This document shows positions 38,032 to 47,304 of a stretch of 64,000 bases of DNA, in pieces. The position numbers and the translations under genes were made by a program. This DNA comes from Shewanella atlantica (lineage in GTDB: Bacteria; Pseudomonadota; Gammaproteobacteria; Enterobacterales; Shewanellaceae): assembly GCF_003966265.1 (NCBI RefSeq), contig NZ_RXNV01000001.1, positions 310,001 to 374,000 of the forward strand, written 5' to 3'. The notes under the pieces were generated by a model that saw nothing but the letters and a program-made list of their open reading frames with translations, was not told the DNA's origin and searched no databases. Position 1 is the first letter of the stretch. Each line of letters begins with the position of its first letter.

Positions 38032-38676
38032 ATGAGCAGTAAAACTAGCCTAGAAAAATTAATCGCTCAGATCTCTGCCTGCCAAATATGCCAGGCGGAG
38101 CTTCCCTACCAGCCGAAACCCATCATTCAAATGAGTGCAGATGCAAAAATTCTTATCGCAGGTCAAGCTCCAGGAATGAAAGCCCATAACCAAGGCATGC
38201 CATTTCAAGATATGAGCGGTGACAGGCTCAGGAGTTGGCTTGGTGTGACAAGTTCACAATTTTACGACCCAAGTTTATTTGCCATTTTGCCTATGGGATT
38301 TTGTTTCCCGGGCAATATCGTTAGAAATGGAAAAAAAGCCGGCGACAAGCCTCCTATGCCCATATGCGCCGAGACTTGGCGTAGAGCCATACTAAAGCAT
38401 TTAGGTAAAGTCGAACTCACAGTGATCCTTGGGCAATACGCTATCGACTATCATCTCGGTAATGCCTCCTCCGGTCTTAACAAAACTTCAAAAAAGACCA
38501 CTAAGATATCGGTTACATCTGCGGTGGCAAACTGGAAACAGTACTGGCCTTCACAGATAGTTTTACCCCACCCCAGCCCTCGAAATAATATCTGGCTTAA
38601 ACGGCATCCTGAATTTGAAACACAGCTCCTTCCTCAGCTAAAACTCAGGGTTGAGCGCATCATAAGCTCACTCTGA
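38032..38676 (+). CDS. Uracil-DNA glycosylase superfamily protein
   Basis: This 214-residue single-domain protein shows the UDG-superfamily pattern. Motif 1 is ILIAGQAPGMKAH followed by GMPFQDMSGDRLRSWLG. A Gln-Tyr stretch (VILGQYAIDYHLG) sits where the mid strand is expected. Motif 2 is VLPHPSPRNNIWLKRHPEFE. The Gln in GQAPG stands where family 4 enzymes have Glu, and only some of the iron-sulphur Cys positions appear (CQIC near the N-terminus, later GFCF and PICA). Glycosylase activity on uracil is therefore not certain. The neighbours give no functional hint. Confidence 0.78.
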   Translation: MSSKTSLEKLIAQISACQICQAELPYQPKPIIQMSADAKILIAGQAPGMKAHNQGMPFQDMSGDRLRSWLGVTSSQFYDPSLFAILPMGFCFPGNIVRNGKKAGDKPPMPICAETWRRAILKHLGKVELTVILGQYAIDYHLGNASSGLNKTSKKTTKISVTSAVANWKQYWPSQIVLPHPSPRNNIWLKRHPEFETQLLPQLKLRVERIISSL

Positions 38677-38802
38677 GCTACCACAGGCAGCCCGGTGTTA
38701 AAGCCTTATCAGGTAAAGTCGCCTAAAAATATCGCAATAACTTACAAAAAGTCATCAGTTGGCTAAACTTAAGCATACCAACTAATAAGATAAGGCCGCT
38801 TT

Positions 38803-39783
38803 GTGAGCGAATTGCCCGGTAAGACACTTCCTCCCTACCCTTACGCCTCTATCCTGAATCTTGAGATAGAGGAGATCGACTGGCACCGATGGCAACGCTT
38901 AGTCAATACCGTAGCAGATATGTTTAATGCCCCGGCAACATTTATCAATCAGGCAAACTTGAAGGGTATAGAGGTCATTATCGCCTCACAAAAGCCTGAG
39001 ACCCACTATCAGCCCGGAAGCAGCAGTTTAGACACTAATATCTACTGTCACCATGTGGTAAAAAACTCCTCAGAACTCTACGTTCGCAATGCCGGACAAG
39101 ATCAGAAATGGAATGATAATCCTGAATACACCGAAGACAATTATGTTTCTTACCTTGGACTCCCCATCTCCTGGCCCGATGGCAGTGTGTTTGGCACACT
39201 TTGCGTGCTCGACACTAAAGTGACCAATTACCCTCAGACCTACATCAACGCCCTTGCAGTAATAAAAGAGGTGATAGACAGCGATCTACGCCATCTCTAC
39301 AAGGAGAACCAGCTACTCACACTGAGTTATACCGACCCGTTAACACAGATCTTTAACCGCAGGGGCTTCACTGACCTGCTTAGAAGCACTCAAGAACTCG
39401 CTCAGCGGCTAAACCGAAAACTCATCTTACTCTACTTCGATCTCGATGAATTCAAGCATGCCAATGACACCTTCGGCCATGATGCCGGCGACATCATGCT
39501 GAAAACATTCGCCAAAACACTCAAAAAAAATAGCCGAAGCTGTGATCTCGTTGCCAGATGGGGAGGAGATGAGTTTATCGTTCTGATCCATGCAGAGAGT
39601 GAAAGCTGTGTAAACCTGTTTACCGAAAGGCTGAATACGCTACTCGCGCGGCAACAGCTGGAACACGACATAAAGTATTCCTTTGGGTATGCGGTGATCA
39701 AGCCCGGCGACAAGGCGGAATTAGACGAGCTTCTCAAGCATGCCGACGACTATATGTATCAAAACAAACTCTCTAAAAAGTAA
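38803..39783 (+). CDS. GAF-GGDEF diguanylate cyclase
   Basis: This 326-residue protein has a GAF sensor domain at about residues 20-165 (including SYLGLPISWPDGSVFGTLCVLD) and a GGDEF domain at about 175-326. The latter begins SYTDPLTQIFNRRGF, has the substrate motif RWGGDEFIVL near residue 252, and keeps the inhibitory I-site RxxD (RSCD) five residues upstream. It should make cyclic di-GMP in response to a small ligand or redox cue bound by the GAF domain. Translation starts at GTG. It is soluble, with no membrane segment, and monocistronic. Confidence 0.92.
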   Translation: MSELPGKTLPPYPYASILNLEIEEIDWHRWQRLVNTVADMFNAPATFINQANLKGIEVIIASQKPETHYQPGSSSLDTNIYCHHVVKNSSELYVRNAGQDQKWNDNPEYTEDNYVSYLGLPISWPDGSVFGTLCVLDTKVTNYPQTYINALAVIKEVIDSDLRHLYKENQLLTLSYTDPLTQIFNRRGFTDLLRSTQELAQRLNRKLILLYFDLDEFKHANDTFGHDAGDIMLKTFAKTLKKNSRSCDLVARWGGDEFIVLIHAESESCVNLFTERLNTLLARQQLEHDIKYSFGYAVIKPGDKAELDELLKHADDYMYQNKLSKK

Positions 39784-39926
39784 TCAGGACTAACGTATAC
39801 TAACCATTACCGTTTCAGCACAAAATGCGAGCATTCAAGCATTCCGATACTAGAAAAGTTGATACATCCTTAATAACAAGGATAAAATAACTACATATTG
39901 GAATAACTATAGATGGAACCTATACC

Positions 39927-40700
39927 GTGAAATCCCCTCTCCTGACAGCCTGTATGGCCTCTTGTATCAGTACGATATTGATAGCTTGCGGTGGCGGCGG
40001 AGCCAGCTCGGAAGCGACAACGACACCGAACAGCTCGAGTAAGCATGAATTTCGTGCCGATGTAATAAACTTCATAACGGCATCTGACACAGCCCGACTC
40101 AACAGCAAAGTAGATCTCTTTTATAAAAATGCAGGAATTGATGAAGCTGAAATTGCATCAAACGTCGATTATCTCCAGAAACTACGCTCATCCAGCTTTG
40201 GCTGGGAAGGCTTGGCTAAAGCGAACCTAATCTTCAGCGTCAAAGACTCGTTTAACAATCAATCTGTGCTATCGACTACGACCATGGAATTTAGCTCAGC
40301 ACAACCAGAGTTCTTCCTCCTAGCAATGGGCAGGACCTCAGGTTTGGAGAGAAGAACATTACATAGGGTCAATAAACTTGAGGGCGTGCTGAACAGCTAT
40401 CGCTTCATACATGCTAATGCAATCTCCCCTGGCGGCGTTGACATATACAGTGTCGATACCCAACAGGCATTAGTACTGAACTTGAGTTATAAGCAGACAT
40501 CGAGCGTACACGTCTATGACGCAGGCTTAGCACAGACCGCTATCATAGTGATCCCGGCCGGCACACAACCCAGCTTCAGTAACACCTCCAACTATCTGCT
40601 GCAAACATCACTCTCTCATCTCGATAGTAATCACCTGAATGTGCTTGTTGCGGATCCGGACTCACCATCGAACTGGTCATTAAAACAGTTCTCAGAATAA
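39927..40700 (+). CDS. DUF4397-like lipoprotein
   Basis: A 257-residue exported lipoprotein that starts at GTG. The lipobox is LIACGGGG, so it is lipidated at about Cys22. The body resembles DUF4397 proteins: FRADVINFI, then later YRFIHANAISPGGVDIYSVDT and LSYKQTSSVHVYDAG, a beta-sandwich pattern. The function of that family is unknown. It is followed by a very strong hairpin at 40722 and stands alone. The family assignment is by eye. Confidence 0.6.
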   Translation: MKSPLLTACMASCISTILIACGGGGASSEATTTPNSSSKHEFRADVINFITASDTARLNSKVDLFYKNAGIDEAEIASNVDYLQKLRSSSFGWEGLAKANLIFSVKDSFNNQSVLSTTTMEFSSAQPEFFLLAMGRTSGLERRTLHRVNKLEGVLNSYRFIHANAISPGGVDIYSVDTQQALVLNLSYKQTSSVHVYDAGLAQTAIIVIPAGTQPSFSNTSNYLLQTSLSHLDSNHLNVLVADPDSPSNWSLKQFSE

Positions 40701-40721
40701 TGTAAGTCGTACCGTGGCTAA

Positions 40722-40752
40722 TCTCTGGTTCGATACTGTATCGAACCAGAGA
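40722..40752 (+). terminator. 14-bp perfect hairpin after the lipoprotein gene
   Basis: TCTCTGGTTCGATA-CTG-TATCGAACCAGAGA starts 22 bp past the stop. AATAAATAG follows in place of a T-tract, so termination may be weak or the hairpin may protect the mRNA 3' end. Confidence 0.55.
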
Positions 40753-40886
40753 AATAAATAGCTGACAATTTGATTAATATTTCATTGAGCGACCCTTATC
40801 GGCCCACTCCCGCAAATTCTGCACAGCGAATAGCCCTCAACAAAAAAATGTCTTAAGCTGACAAAAATTTTGGGGAGATCTTCATC

Positions 40887-42044
40887 TTGTACTTTCTTGA
40901 TTCAGGTTTGGCGCAGCAGATCGTCGCTCGTACGATGAAAATAATTGCCCATAATATTAACGTTATGAACCACCATGGTATTATTTTAGGCTCAGGAGAA
41001 CCTCACAGGATAGGTGCAACCCATGAAGGTGCCCTACTCGCCATCAGCCAGAATCGCACCGTCGAGATCACCTCGGCAACCGCATCAGATCTGCATGGCG
41101 TTAAAGCTGGTATTAACCTCCCCTTACATTATAAAGGTGAGATCATAGGGGTTATCGGTATAACCGGAGAACCTGAATGTCTGCGTAGCTATGGCGAGCT
41201 TCTTAAAATGACGGCCGAACTGATTGTCGAACAGGCTAACTCATTAGAGTTGACACTATGGCAATATCGACAGAAAGAGGAGTTTATTTTTCAACTGATC
41301 AAATCTGAAAATGGTTTTAGTACTCATCTTCTGAACTGGGCGGCTCAACTCGGAATAGACCTGACAGAGCCTCGTGTGGCTGCCGTTATTCAAGTACAGG
41401 GAGATAAGGACCAAGCTCCTGCAAACTCAGTACTCAAAAAAGTACTTAACCTATTGGAAAACCCCTCTCGTGGAAACTTAGTGGCTATGACTTCGATGAC
41501 AGAGTTAGTCATTTTAAAGCCCGCCTTTCTCGATGGCAAGCAGTGGGATCCTGAGCTGGAGAGTCTTCGTATAGATAGATTACTGACACGCATCCCGAAA
41601 GAGATGAATGTCAGGCTTAAAATTGCCTTGGGTCACTTCTTTCCCAATGCCGCCGATATCAGTCGCTCCTATCAAACAGCTAAAGAAACACTCGATGCAG
41701 GCAAACTGCTGCGCCCGGCTGAAAGTAAGTATCTTTATGAAGACTTTTCACTTTTAGTTCTACTTTCCGGACTAAAGGGTGATTGGCGTGGTCAGGAGTT
41801 GACAACACCTTATCAAGCCTTGCTCAATGCCGATAAGAATGGTCAACTTAATAAGACATTATCTGTCTACTTACAACACTTTGGCGATCAACAACTCTGC
41901 GCCAACACCCTATTTATTCACAGAAACACCTTAAGATATAGACTGGAAAAGATACAGCAGATCACCGGGGTTAATATTCAGGAGCTGGACGGATTACTGC
42001 AGCTTTATTTAGGCCAGGTACTGGTACCCACTCAGCCCACCTAA
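40887..42044 (+). CDS. cdaR: CdaR/SdaR-family sugar-diacid transcriptional regulator
   Basis: This 385-residue regulator has the N-terminal sugar-diacid recognition domain (LAQQIVARTMKIIAHNINVMN onward, residues about 4-135), a central GGDEF-like PucR segment, and a C-terminal PucR-type helix-turn-helix (LCANTLFIHRNTLRYRLEKI). In E. coli CdaR activates genes for glucarate, galactarate and glycerate use. A TTG start is chosen because GGGGAG lies 9 nt upstream. No glycerate kinase or diacid catabolic gene is visible next to it in this window, so its targets are unknown. Repeat copy 2 begins 22 bp after its stop. Confidence 0.85.
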   Translation: MYFLDSGLAQQIVARTMKIIAHNINVMNHHGIILGSGEPHRIGATHEGALLAISQNRTVEITSATASDLHGVKAGINLPLHYKGEIIGVIGITGEPECLRSYGELLKMTAELIVEQANSLELTLWQYRQKEEFIFQLIKSENGFSTHLLNWAAQLGIDLTEPRVAAVIQVQGDKDQAPANSVLKKVLNLLENPSRGNLVAMTSMTELVILKPAFLDGKQWDPELESLRIDRLLTRIPKEMNVRLKIALGHFFPNAADISRSYQTAKETLDAGKLLRPAESKYLYEDFSLLVLLSGLKGDWRGQELTTPYQALLNADKNGQLNKTLSVYLQHFGDQQLCANTLFIHRNTLRYRLEKIQQITGVNIQELDGLLQLYLGQVLVPTQPT

Positions 42045-42065
42045 GCACCGATGGTTTAACAAATC

Positions 42066-42330
42066 ATACCAATCAGTATAAGAAAGTGATCTACTCAGAG
42101 TTATTTTTGGCAAACTAATTCAAGGCGAATAGATGATGCAATGGTGATCCCTTGTGAAGTTATTCAACGAGGAAATAGGCAGCCAAAAACACTCCTGAAA
42201 GGCGAGTTTTAGCGCTTCTGATGCTGTGTTAACGAGCTTAAACGTAGAACAACTATGCTCTTCACTCGCTGCCTTGCCTCAGAAGCGCTAAACTCTCGCT
42301 GAGCGATCACATCTTTATACTGATTGGTAT
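42066..42330 (+). repeat. 265-bp MITE-like element, copy 2
   Basis: Exactly the same length as copy 1, with a perfect 16-bp terminal inverted repeat at both ends. It begins 22 bp after the cdaR stop, in the sense orientation relative to cdaR, and ends 22 bp before the stop of the convergent phosphohexomutase gene. No other terminator is visible between these two genes. Confidence 0.9.
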
Positions 42331-42351
42331 CAGTGCTCAGATAGCTAAATG

Positions 42352-44100
42352 CTATTGGGGTAACGACAGTTGATGAGAAGCGATAAATTCATCCATCACC
42401 TCTTGTGCCCTGGCCTGAGTACTCGCTAGTGAGTCCGCGGGAGTCATGGTTTCCACGACTTCGTAGTAACACTTAATCTTAGGCTCGGTACCCGAGGGCC
42501 TGACAATAACCCGTGCTCCTCCCTCCAGTTGATAGATGAGCACATCGCTGGCTGGCAAGGCAATAGGTTCGGTGGAACCATCTTCGAACCGACGCAGACC
42601 AGTACTTATATCATCGGTTACCAACACCTTTTTTCCAGCTATCGACGAGGGCGGGTTATCACGCAGATAAGCACCGATGTTTGGGGTTTCAGGCTTGAGT
42701 GCAATGCTGACCTGAAAATTAAGGTGAAAACCATGTTCGCGGTATATCTCTTCCAACCTATCCCAAAGGGTTTGTCCCTTATTAGCAAGCTCGGCCGTCA
42801 GTTGAGCAAAAGCCACTAACGCAGATAAGCCATCTTTATCCCATACCATAGAGCCGACGGTATAACCCAAGGCCTCTTCATAAGCAAACAGGAAGCGATT
42901 GTCATCACTTTGCTCACTCATGCCTACATTGGTGAGCCATTTAAATCCGGTAAGTGTTGTACGACAGGTGGCATTGAGACTCGCGGCAACTTTGGATAAC
43001 AAACTCGATGAGACGATAGTGGTACAAGTTAACCTTTGATCTTTTGCGGAGTGTGTCAGCAGATAATGGCCCAATAACACACCCACCTGATCGCCGGTTA
43101 ACATCTGATACTTTCCCTTTCCGGCCTCAGCTTTACTCCCGTAGTCGTCTTTACGCACGGCAACGGCGAAGCGATCGGCATCGGGATCATTGGCACAAGC
43201 CAGAGTCGCACCATGCTTTTTCGCCTCGGCGATCACCCTATCCATAGCGCCCTTCTCTTCCGGATTAGGGAACTTGACCGTGGGAAAATCACCATCTGGT
43301 TCACGCTGTGAAGCAACCGAATATACTTGAGTGAAGCCGGCATCCTTGAGCACGGTTTCCGCCATCTCAGCACCAACACCATGCATAGCCGTATATGAGA
43401 GACTAACCAACTCCGGACGCGTATGATTTTGTAAAGTATCGGCCGTTCTTACTCCCTCACGATAGGCTTCATAAAAATCAGCCTCGAGCATGATCAAGCA
43501 GTTAACGGCTATCGCCTTATCTAACTCCTGCATAACAATGGCTTGAGTGGCCGCCCTATCGATACAGGCCGCAATACCGCTGTCGTGAGGCGGGATGATC
43601 TGCGCTCCGTTACCCCAATACACCTTATAGCCATTGTATTGAGGCGGGTTGTGACTGGCGGTCACCACAATTCCCGCCGCGGCGCCAAAATGGGTCACCC
43701 CAAACGCGACCAGAGGGGTGGCCGCAACTGCGGAGGTCAAATAAACCTTAATACCCATTGCCGTTAAAACGGCGGCAGCATCATGGGCGAACTGCTTAGA
43801 GTCATGTCGTCCATCGTAACCGATGACAACTCCGCGGGTTTCTACATCACGAGTCTGATGTTTAAGGTATAGGCCAAGCCCAGCGGAGGTCTGCTGTACT
43901 ACCAAGCGATTCATTCGCATCGGGCCCGCACCGACAACGCCCCTGAGACCTGCTGTACCAAATACTAACCGCCCCGAGAAGCGTCGCGCTAGCTCGGTTT
44001 CATCATTGGCATCGATTAACCCTTGAAGCTCTTGCTTAGTACGGGGATCTGGATCATTTTCGAGCCAGTTATTAACCTTAAACTTTAATTGTGTATCCAT
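42352..44100 (-). CDS. Phospho-sugar mutase (phosphoglucomutase/phosphomannomutase family)
   Basis: This 582-residue alpha-D-phosphohexomutase has all four domain signatures. The phosphoserine loop is TASHNPPQYNGYK, the magnesium loop is CANDPDADRFAVA, the sugar loop is FAYEEALGY and the phosphate-binding loop is RPSGTEPKIKCYYE. Length and the EEALG loop fit the long PgcA/PGM2-like group, which interconverts hexose 1- and 6-phosphates and may also use phosphopentoses. The exact sugar cannot be told. It stands alone on the minus strand. Confidence 0.88.
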   Translation of the reverse strand: MDTQLKFKVNNWLENDPDPRTKQELQGLIDANDETELARRFSGRLVFGTAGLRGVVGAGPMRMNRLVVQQTSAGLGLYLKHQTRDVETRGVVIGYDGRHDSKQFAHDAAAVLTAMGIKVYLTSAVAATPLVAFGVTHFGAAAGIVVTASHNPPQYNGYKVYWGNGAQIIPPHDSGIAACIDRAATQAIVMQELDKAIAVNCLIMLEADFYEAYREGVRTADTLQNHTRPELVSLSYTAMHGVGAEMAETVLKDAGFTQVYSVASQREPDGDFPTVKFPNPEEKGAMDRVIAEAKKHGATLACANDPDADRFAVAVRKDDYGSKAEAGKGKYQMLTGDQVGVLLGHYLLTHSAKDQRLTCTTIVSSSLLSKVAASLNATCRTTLTGFKWLTNVGMSEQSDDNRFLFAYEEALGYTVGSMVWDKDGLSALVAFAQLTAELANKGQTLWDRLEEIYREHGFHLNFQVSIALKPETPNIGAYLRDNPPSSIAGKKVLVTDDISTGLRRFEDGSTEPIALPASDVLIYQLEGGARVIVRPSGTEPKIKCYYEVVETMTPADSLASTQARAQEVMDEFIASHQLSLPQ

Positions 44101-44522
44101 ATTGCACTCCAGCGTTTATCCAAGAGCATCGTCGCCCACTTCGCGACAATTAAAAATGATTTACATTTAGATTAAGCCTGACAGGGAATGAGGACAAGCA
44201 TATTTGAATTAAATATAGGAAATGAAGCCAATGAATGCCTACATCCTCCTCAAAAACACAAGCAAGAGTTTATCCAACGGTTTATTTTAAGGCGTTAATA
44301 TGGCCTCAGTTGTTATATCTGGCATACATGATTACCAAGATTTATAAATTGTCTTAATGATGATTGGTAAACAAATGGCGGGCAAAATGGCTCTCGAAGT
44401 CAAACAGGATTCAACCGGGTTTTCACTCTTTACACTTACGGGTCACATCATCGTCCGGTGAGTAAAATCAGTGATAAATCATTTCAACCTGCTTCTCCTT
44501 TGTATCTACTTAGTGTTTTTTA

Positions 44523-44551
44523 GGCCCTATCTTTCAGTAGGGCCATTTTTT
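44523..44551 (+). terminator. Terminator hairpin in the leader of the SMR gene
   Basis: GGCCCTA / TAGGGCC stem with an 8-nt loop followed by ATTTTTTAT. It lies 39 bp upstream of the SMR start. No plus-strand gene precedes it in the 489-bp gap 44101-44589, so it ends either a small RNA or a leader transcript that could be attenuated. I saw nothing else definite in this gap. Confidence 0.6.
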
Positions 44552-44589
44552 ATCCCGTTAGTGACCTTATCTCATGGAAGGAACATGTC

Positions 44590-44916
44590 TTGAACAGCTA
44601 CTTATATCTGGCTATAGCGATTATCTCCGAGGTCATAGCAACAACCTTGCTCCCCATAACCATGGGATTTACCCGAATTATCCCCTCGCTGGCTTGTGGC
44701 GTTGGCTACGCGAGTGCTTTTTATTTTCTCTCTATGGCGACCGCCCATATTCCTACCGCCGTTGCTTATGCAATCTGGTGTGGTGCGGGTATAGTCTTGA
44801 TAGCCCTGATTGGCGCAATACAGGGCAACATGCTAAATCTGGATACTATCTTTGGCATGGTGCTAATTATCATAGGGGTCTCTCTTATCAATATGAATAC
44901 ACCCTCGCTGCACTGA
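44590..44916 (+). CDS. EmrE-like small multidrug resistance (SMR) exporter
   Basis: This 108-residue protein has four membrane helices. The essential Glu of helix 1 is in AIISEVIATTL (residue 14). The EmrE-type sequence IPTAVAYAIWCGAGIVLI in helix 3 and GMVLIIIGVSLIN in helix 4 are present. Such proteins work as antiparallel dimers exchanging protons for cationic drugs or quaternary ammonium compounds. It looks like EmrE more than the guanidinium exporter Gdx. The start is TTG, set by AAGGA 7 nt upstream; an overlapping ATG five bases earlier is out of frame and stops at once. It has a leader with a terminator hairpin. Confidence 0.85.
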   Translation: MNSYLYLAIAIISEVIATTLLPITMGFTRIIPSLACGVGYASAFYFLSMATAHIPTAVAYAIWCGAGIVLIALIGAIQGNMLNLDTIFGMVLIIIGVSLINMNTPSLH

Positions 44917-44983
44917 TATTTCATACCAATTGCATTAAATAATGTAAAATGTGCTCGTCCCTAGGCAGCACAGATTGTTATCA

Positions 44984-45832
44984 ATGAGTAAAAAACAGAT
45001 AGAAAGCCATATTCAAGTAACCTCGTTAGACTCGGACGCCGCAGCCTTGTTAGCACTCGAATCCGGCTTATCAAAACAGTTAATCAAACAGGCCATGAAT
45101 AAAGGAGCCGTCTGGTTAACGCGTGGCAAGCACACTCAAAGATTACGCCGCGCCAAAAGAGCACTGAAAATAGGCGATGAACTCCATCTCTACTATAACC
45201 AAGACGTACTTGAGCATGAAGTTGCTGACGCTGAGCTTATTGCTGACGAAGGACAGTACAGCCTCTGGTACAAACCCTACGGCATGCTCTGTCAGGGTTC
45301 AAAGTGGGGCGATCATACGACGATTAACCGTTACGCCGAGACCCACTTAACCCCTGACCGGCCCGCGTTTATTATTCACAGATTAGACAGAGCCGCCACA
45401 GGGCTGGTGCTTATCGGTCACAGCAAGAAAACGACAGCAACGTTAGCTAAGTTATTCGAGCAGAGGCTATTAGAAAAATATTATCAGGTCATCGTTGAGG
45501 GAGACTTTTCAAATCATGGAGCCGATGGATTAGTGACTATCGACAGTGAAGTCGATGGCAAACCTGCCCGTTCACATGCAAAGCTGCTTAAATATGATAA
45601 TGAGAAAAAACGCTCACTCGTGCAGGTGAAGATAGAATCGGGACGTAAACATCAGATCCGTATTCATATGGCATCGATTGGTTTCCCGGTAGTGGGAGAC
45701 CGCCAGCACGGCATTGCCGATGACTCAGAGGTAAATCTTCAGCTGACCTCCTGTTATCTTAAATTCCCGTGCCCTATCACCGGCGAAGAGAAGAAGTTTG
45801 AGCTACCACAGAGGCTCAGACCTGCGCTTTAA
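44984..45832 (+). CDS. RluA-family RNA pseudouridine synthase
   Basis: About 282 residues from the ATG giving MSKKQIESHIQ; the reading frame extends upstream to a GTG without homology. An N-terminal S4-like region (SKQLIKQAMNKGAVWL) is followed by the synthase domain. Its motif I is IIHRLDRAATGLVLIGHSK with the catalytic Asp in HRLD, and it contains LLEKYYQVIVEG and GRKHQIRIHMASIGFPVVGD. It isomerises uridine in rRNA or tRNA; the site cannot be told. It matches the TIGR01621-type subgroup in general layout. An ATACCAATTGCATTAAATAA sequence lies just upstream at about 44924-44943 and begins like the terminal repeat of the 265-bp element. Confidence 0.88.
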   Translation: MSKKQIESHIQVTSLDSDAAALLALESGLSKQLIKQAMNKGAVWLTRGKHTQRLRRAKRALKIGDELHLYYNQDVLEHEVADAELIADEGQYSLWYKPYGMLCQGSKWGDHTTINRYAETHLTPDRPAFIIHRLDRAATGLVLIGHSKKTTATLAKLFEQRLLEKYYQVIVEGDFSNHGADGLVTIDSEVDGKPARSHAKLLKYDNEKKRSLVQVKIESGRKHQIRIHMASIGFPVVGDRQHGIADDSEVNLQLTSCYLKFPCPITGEEKKFELPQRLRPAL

Positions 45833-45899
45833 CCCTCGGCCGCTCCCTAATATCCCTTAAGCAGCTCCCTCTCGATTTTTTTACTTTAGCGGGAGCCCT

Positions 45900-47264
45900 C
45901 TAATCAGCGGCTTTACTGATAACCCGAACCTGACTGAATTGGCGATAACCGTCGGGTGAACCATGATAACCAAACCCACTCTGCTTAGCGCCAACCCAGG
46001 GGTTATCTCCAACGCCAAAGATACTCTTGTTTATACCCACCATGCCCGCCTCTAGACGATTAGCCACCTTTTCAGTAGCTGACTCATCCCGACCGAAGAC
46101 GACAGCACCGAGCCCATACACGGTATCATTAGCTTGTTGGACCGCATCATCTATTTCAGAGTAACGGGTAATACAGACAACCGGCCCAAAGGTCTCATCC
46201 TTCGCAATAGACATGTCATGTGTCACACCGCCCAATACCGTAGGCATCACATACCCTTTCCTGAGATTCTTTCCTCCCAGTAATACACTGGCTCCTTTGG
46301 TTATTGCAGCATCAATCTGATTGAGCACATGTAATCGCTGTTTATCGTGGATCATCGGGCCCATCTGAACCCCTGATTCATTCCAGGGTCCGACCTTTAT
46401 CTCTTTTGCAATGTCTACAACCCGCTGCTCAAATGCATCGGCGATATCCTCATGGACAAAAACCCGTTCGGTAGAGACACACATCTGCCCCGCATTATCC
46501 ACACTGTTACTGACCGCAAATTCGGCCGCTTTTTCAATATCAGCGTCCCTTAACACTATGAGAGGATCTTTGCCGCCTAACTCGAGGACCAGTCGCTTTA
46601 AGCCGTCAGCACTGCGCTTCATAATATCGATGCCAACGGCTCGGGAGCCCGTAAAGGTAATTAAATTGATATCGGCTTCAACCAAGGCTTTTCCCTGCTC
46701 ATCGGCTCCGTGAGCTATTTGTAATACTCCGGCCGGGAGAAATTGATTTAACGTATCGACATAGCATTGCGCTATCAGAGGCGTCTCTTCCGAGGGCTTT
46801 AAGATCACTGTATTACCCGCCATCAATGCAGGGAGCAACATCCATTGAGGCATAGCCATGGGGTAATTCCAGGGGCTGATAACTCCCACAACCCCGATAG
46901 CCTGATAGGTTATGCTTGTCTGTGCGCTGTCATTTGCATGGACAACGGTCTGCAGGGCAGATTTAATCGCTTTAACCTTACCTGCTATGCTATTGCCACA
47001 ATTACGCACCTCCCCGATACCACTTTTCAGAGGCTTCCCCATCTCTTTACTTAATATCTCACCGAACTCTTCGGCGTTCTCGACTAATGCCTGACCGGCA
47101 TTGCTTAAACATTCCGCCCTGTCACTTAATGAGGTCTCTCTCCATGTTTTCAGCGCTTCTCTTGCTATCCTAACCTGCTTGTGGATCTCTTCAACCGAAG
47201 AGATAGGCACTTCGCCCACGACCTCTAATGTCGATGGGTTGATTGATTTTAAGGTCCTGTTCAT
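45900..47264 (-). CDS. NAD(P)-dependent aldehyde dehydrogenase, succinate-semialdehyde type
   Basis: This 454-residue ALDH-superfamily enzyme is close in length to E. coli Sad/YneI (462). The opening SINPSTLEVVGEVP, the cofactor-site GVISPWNYPMAMPQWMLLPA, the catalytic Glu in LELGGKDP and the catalytic Cys in NAGQMCVSTERV are all present, and it ends PDGYRQFSQVRVI. Succinate semialdehyde is the likely substrate by family resemblance, but others are possible. A strong GGAGGGAGG ribosome site lies directly upstream. The NTF2-like gene is 40 bp upstream on the same strand, so the two may form an operon. Confidence 0.88.
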   Translation of the reverse strand: MNRTLKSINPSTLEVVGEVPISSVEEIHKQVRIAREALKTWRETSLSDRAECLSNAGQALVENAEEFGEILSKEMGKPLKSGIGEVRNCGNSIAGKVKAIKSALQTVVHANDSAQTSITYQAIGVVGVISPWNYPMAMPQWMLLPALMAGNTVILKPSEETPLIAQCYVDTLNQFLPAGVLQIAHGADEQGKALVEADINLITFTGSRAVGIDIMKRSADGLKRLVLELGGKDPLIVLRDADIEKAAEFAVSNSVDNAGQMCVSTERVFVHEDIADAFEQRVVDIAKEIKVGPWNESGVQMGPMIHDKQRLHVLNQIDAAITKGASVLLGGKNLRKGYVMPTVLGGVTHDMSIAKDETFGPVVCITRYSEIDDAVQQANDTVYGLGAVVFGRDESATEKVANRLEAGMVGINKSIFGVGDNPWVGAKQSGFGYHGSPDGYRQFSQVRVISKAAD

Positions 47265-47304
47265 AATCCTCCCTCCACGGAACGTTAGTAGCTCTGCAAA
47301 CGAC

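Noticed and set aside
44340..44551. Guanidine riboswitch ahead of the SMR gene
   Set aside because: I could not find a convincing match to guanidine class motifs, and the protein is EmrE-like more than Gdx-like.
44574..44942. Alternative 122-residue frame overlapping the SMR gene
   Set aside because: It is the +1 shadow of the exporter gene, rich in Tyr, Cys and Trp, whereas the frame at 44590 gives a clear EmrE-like protein.
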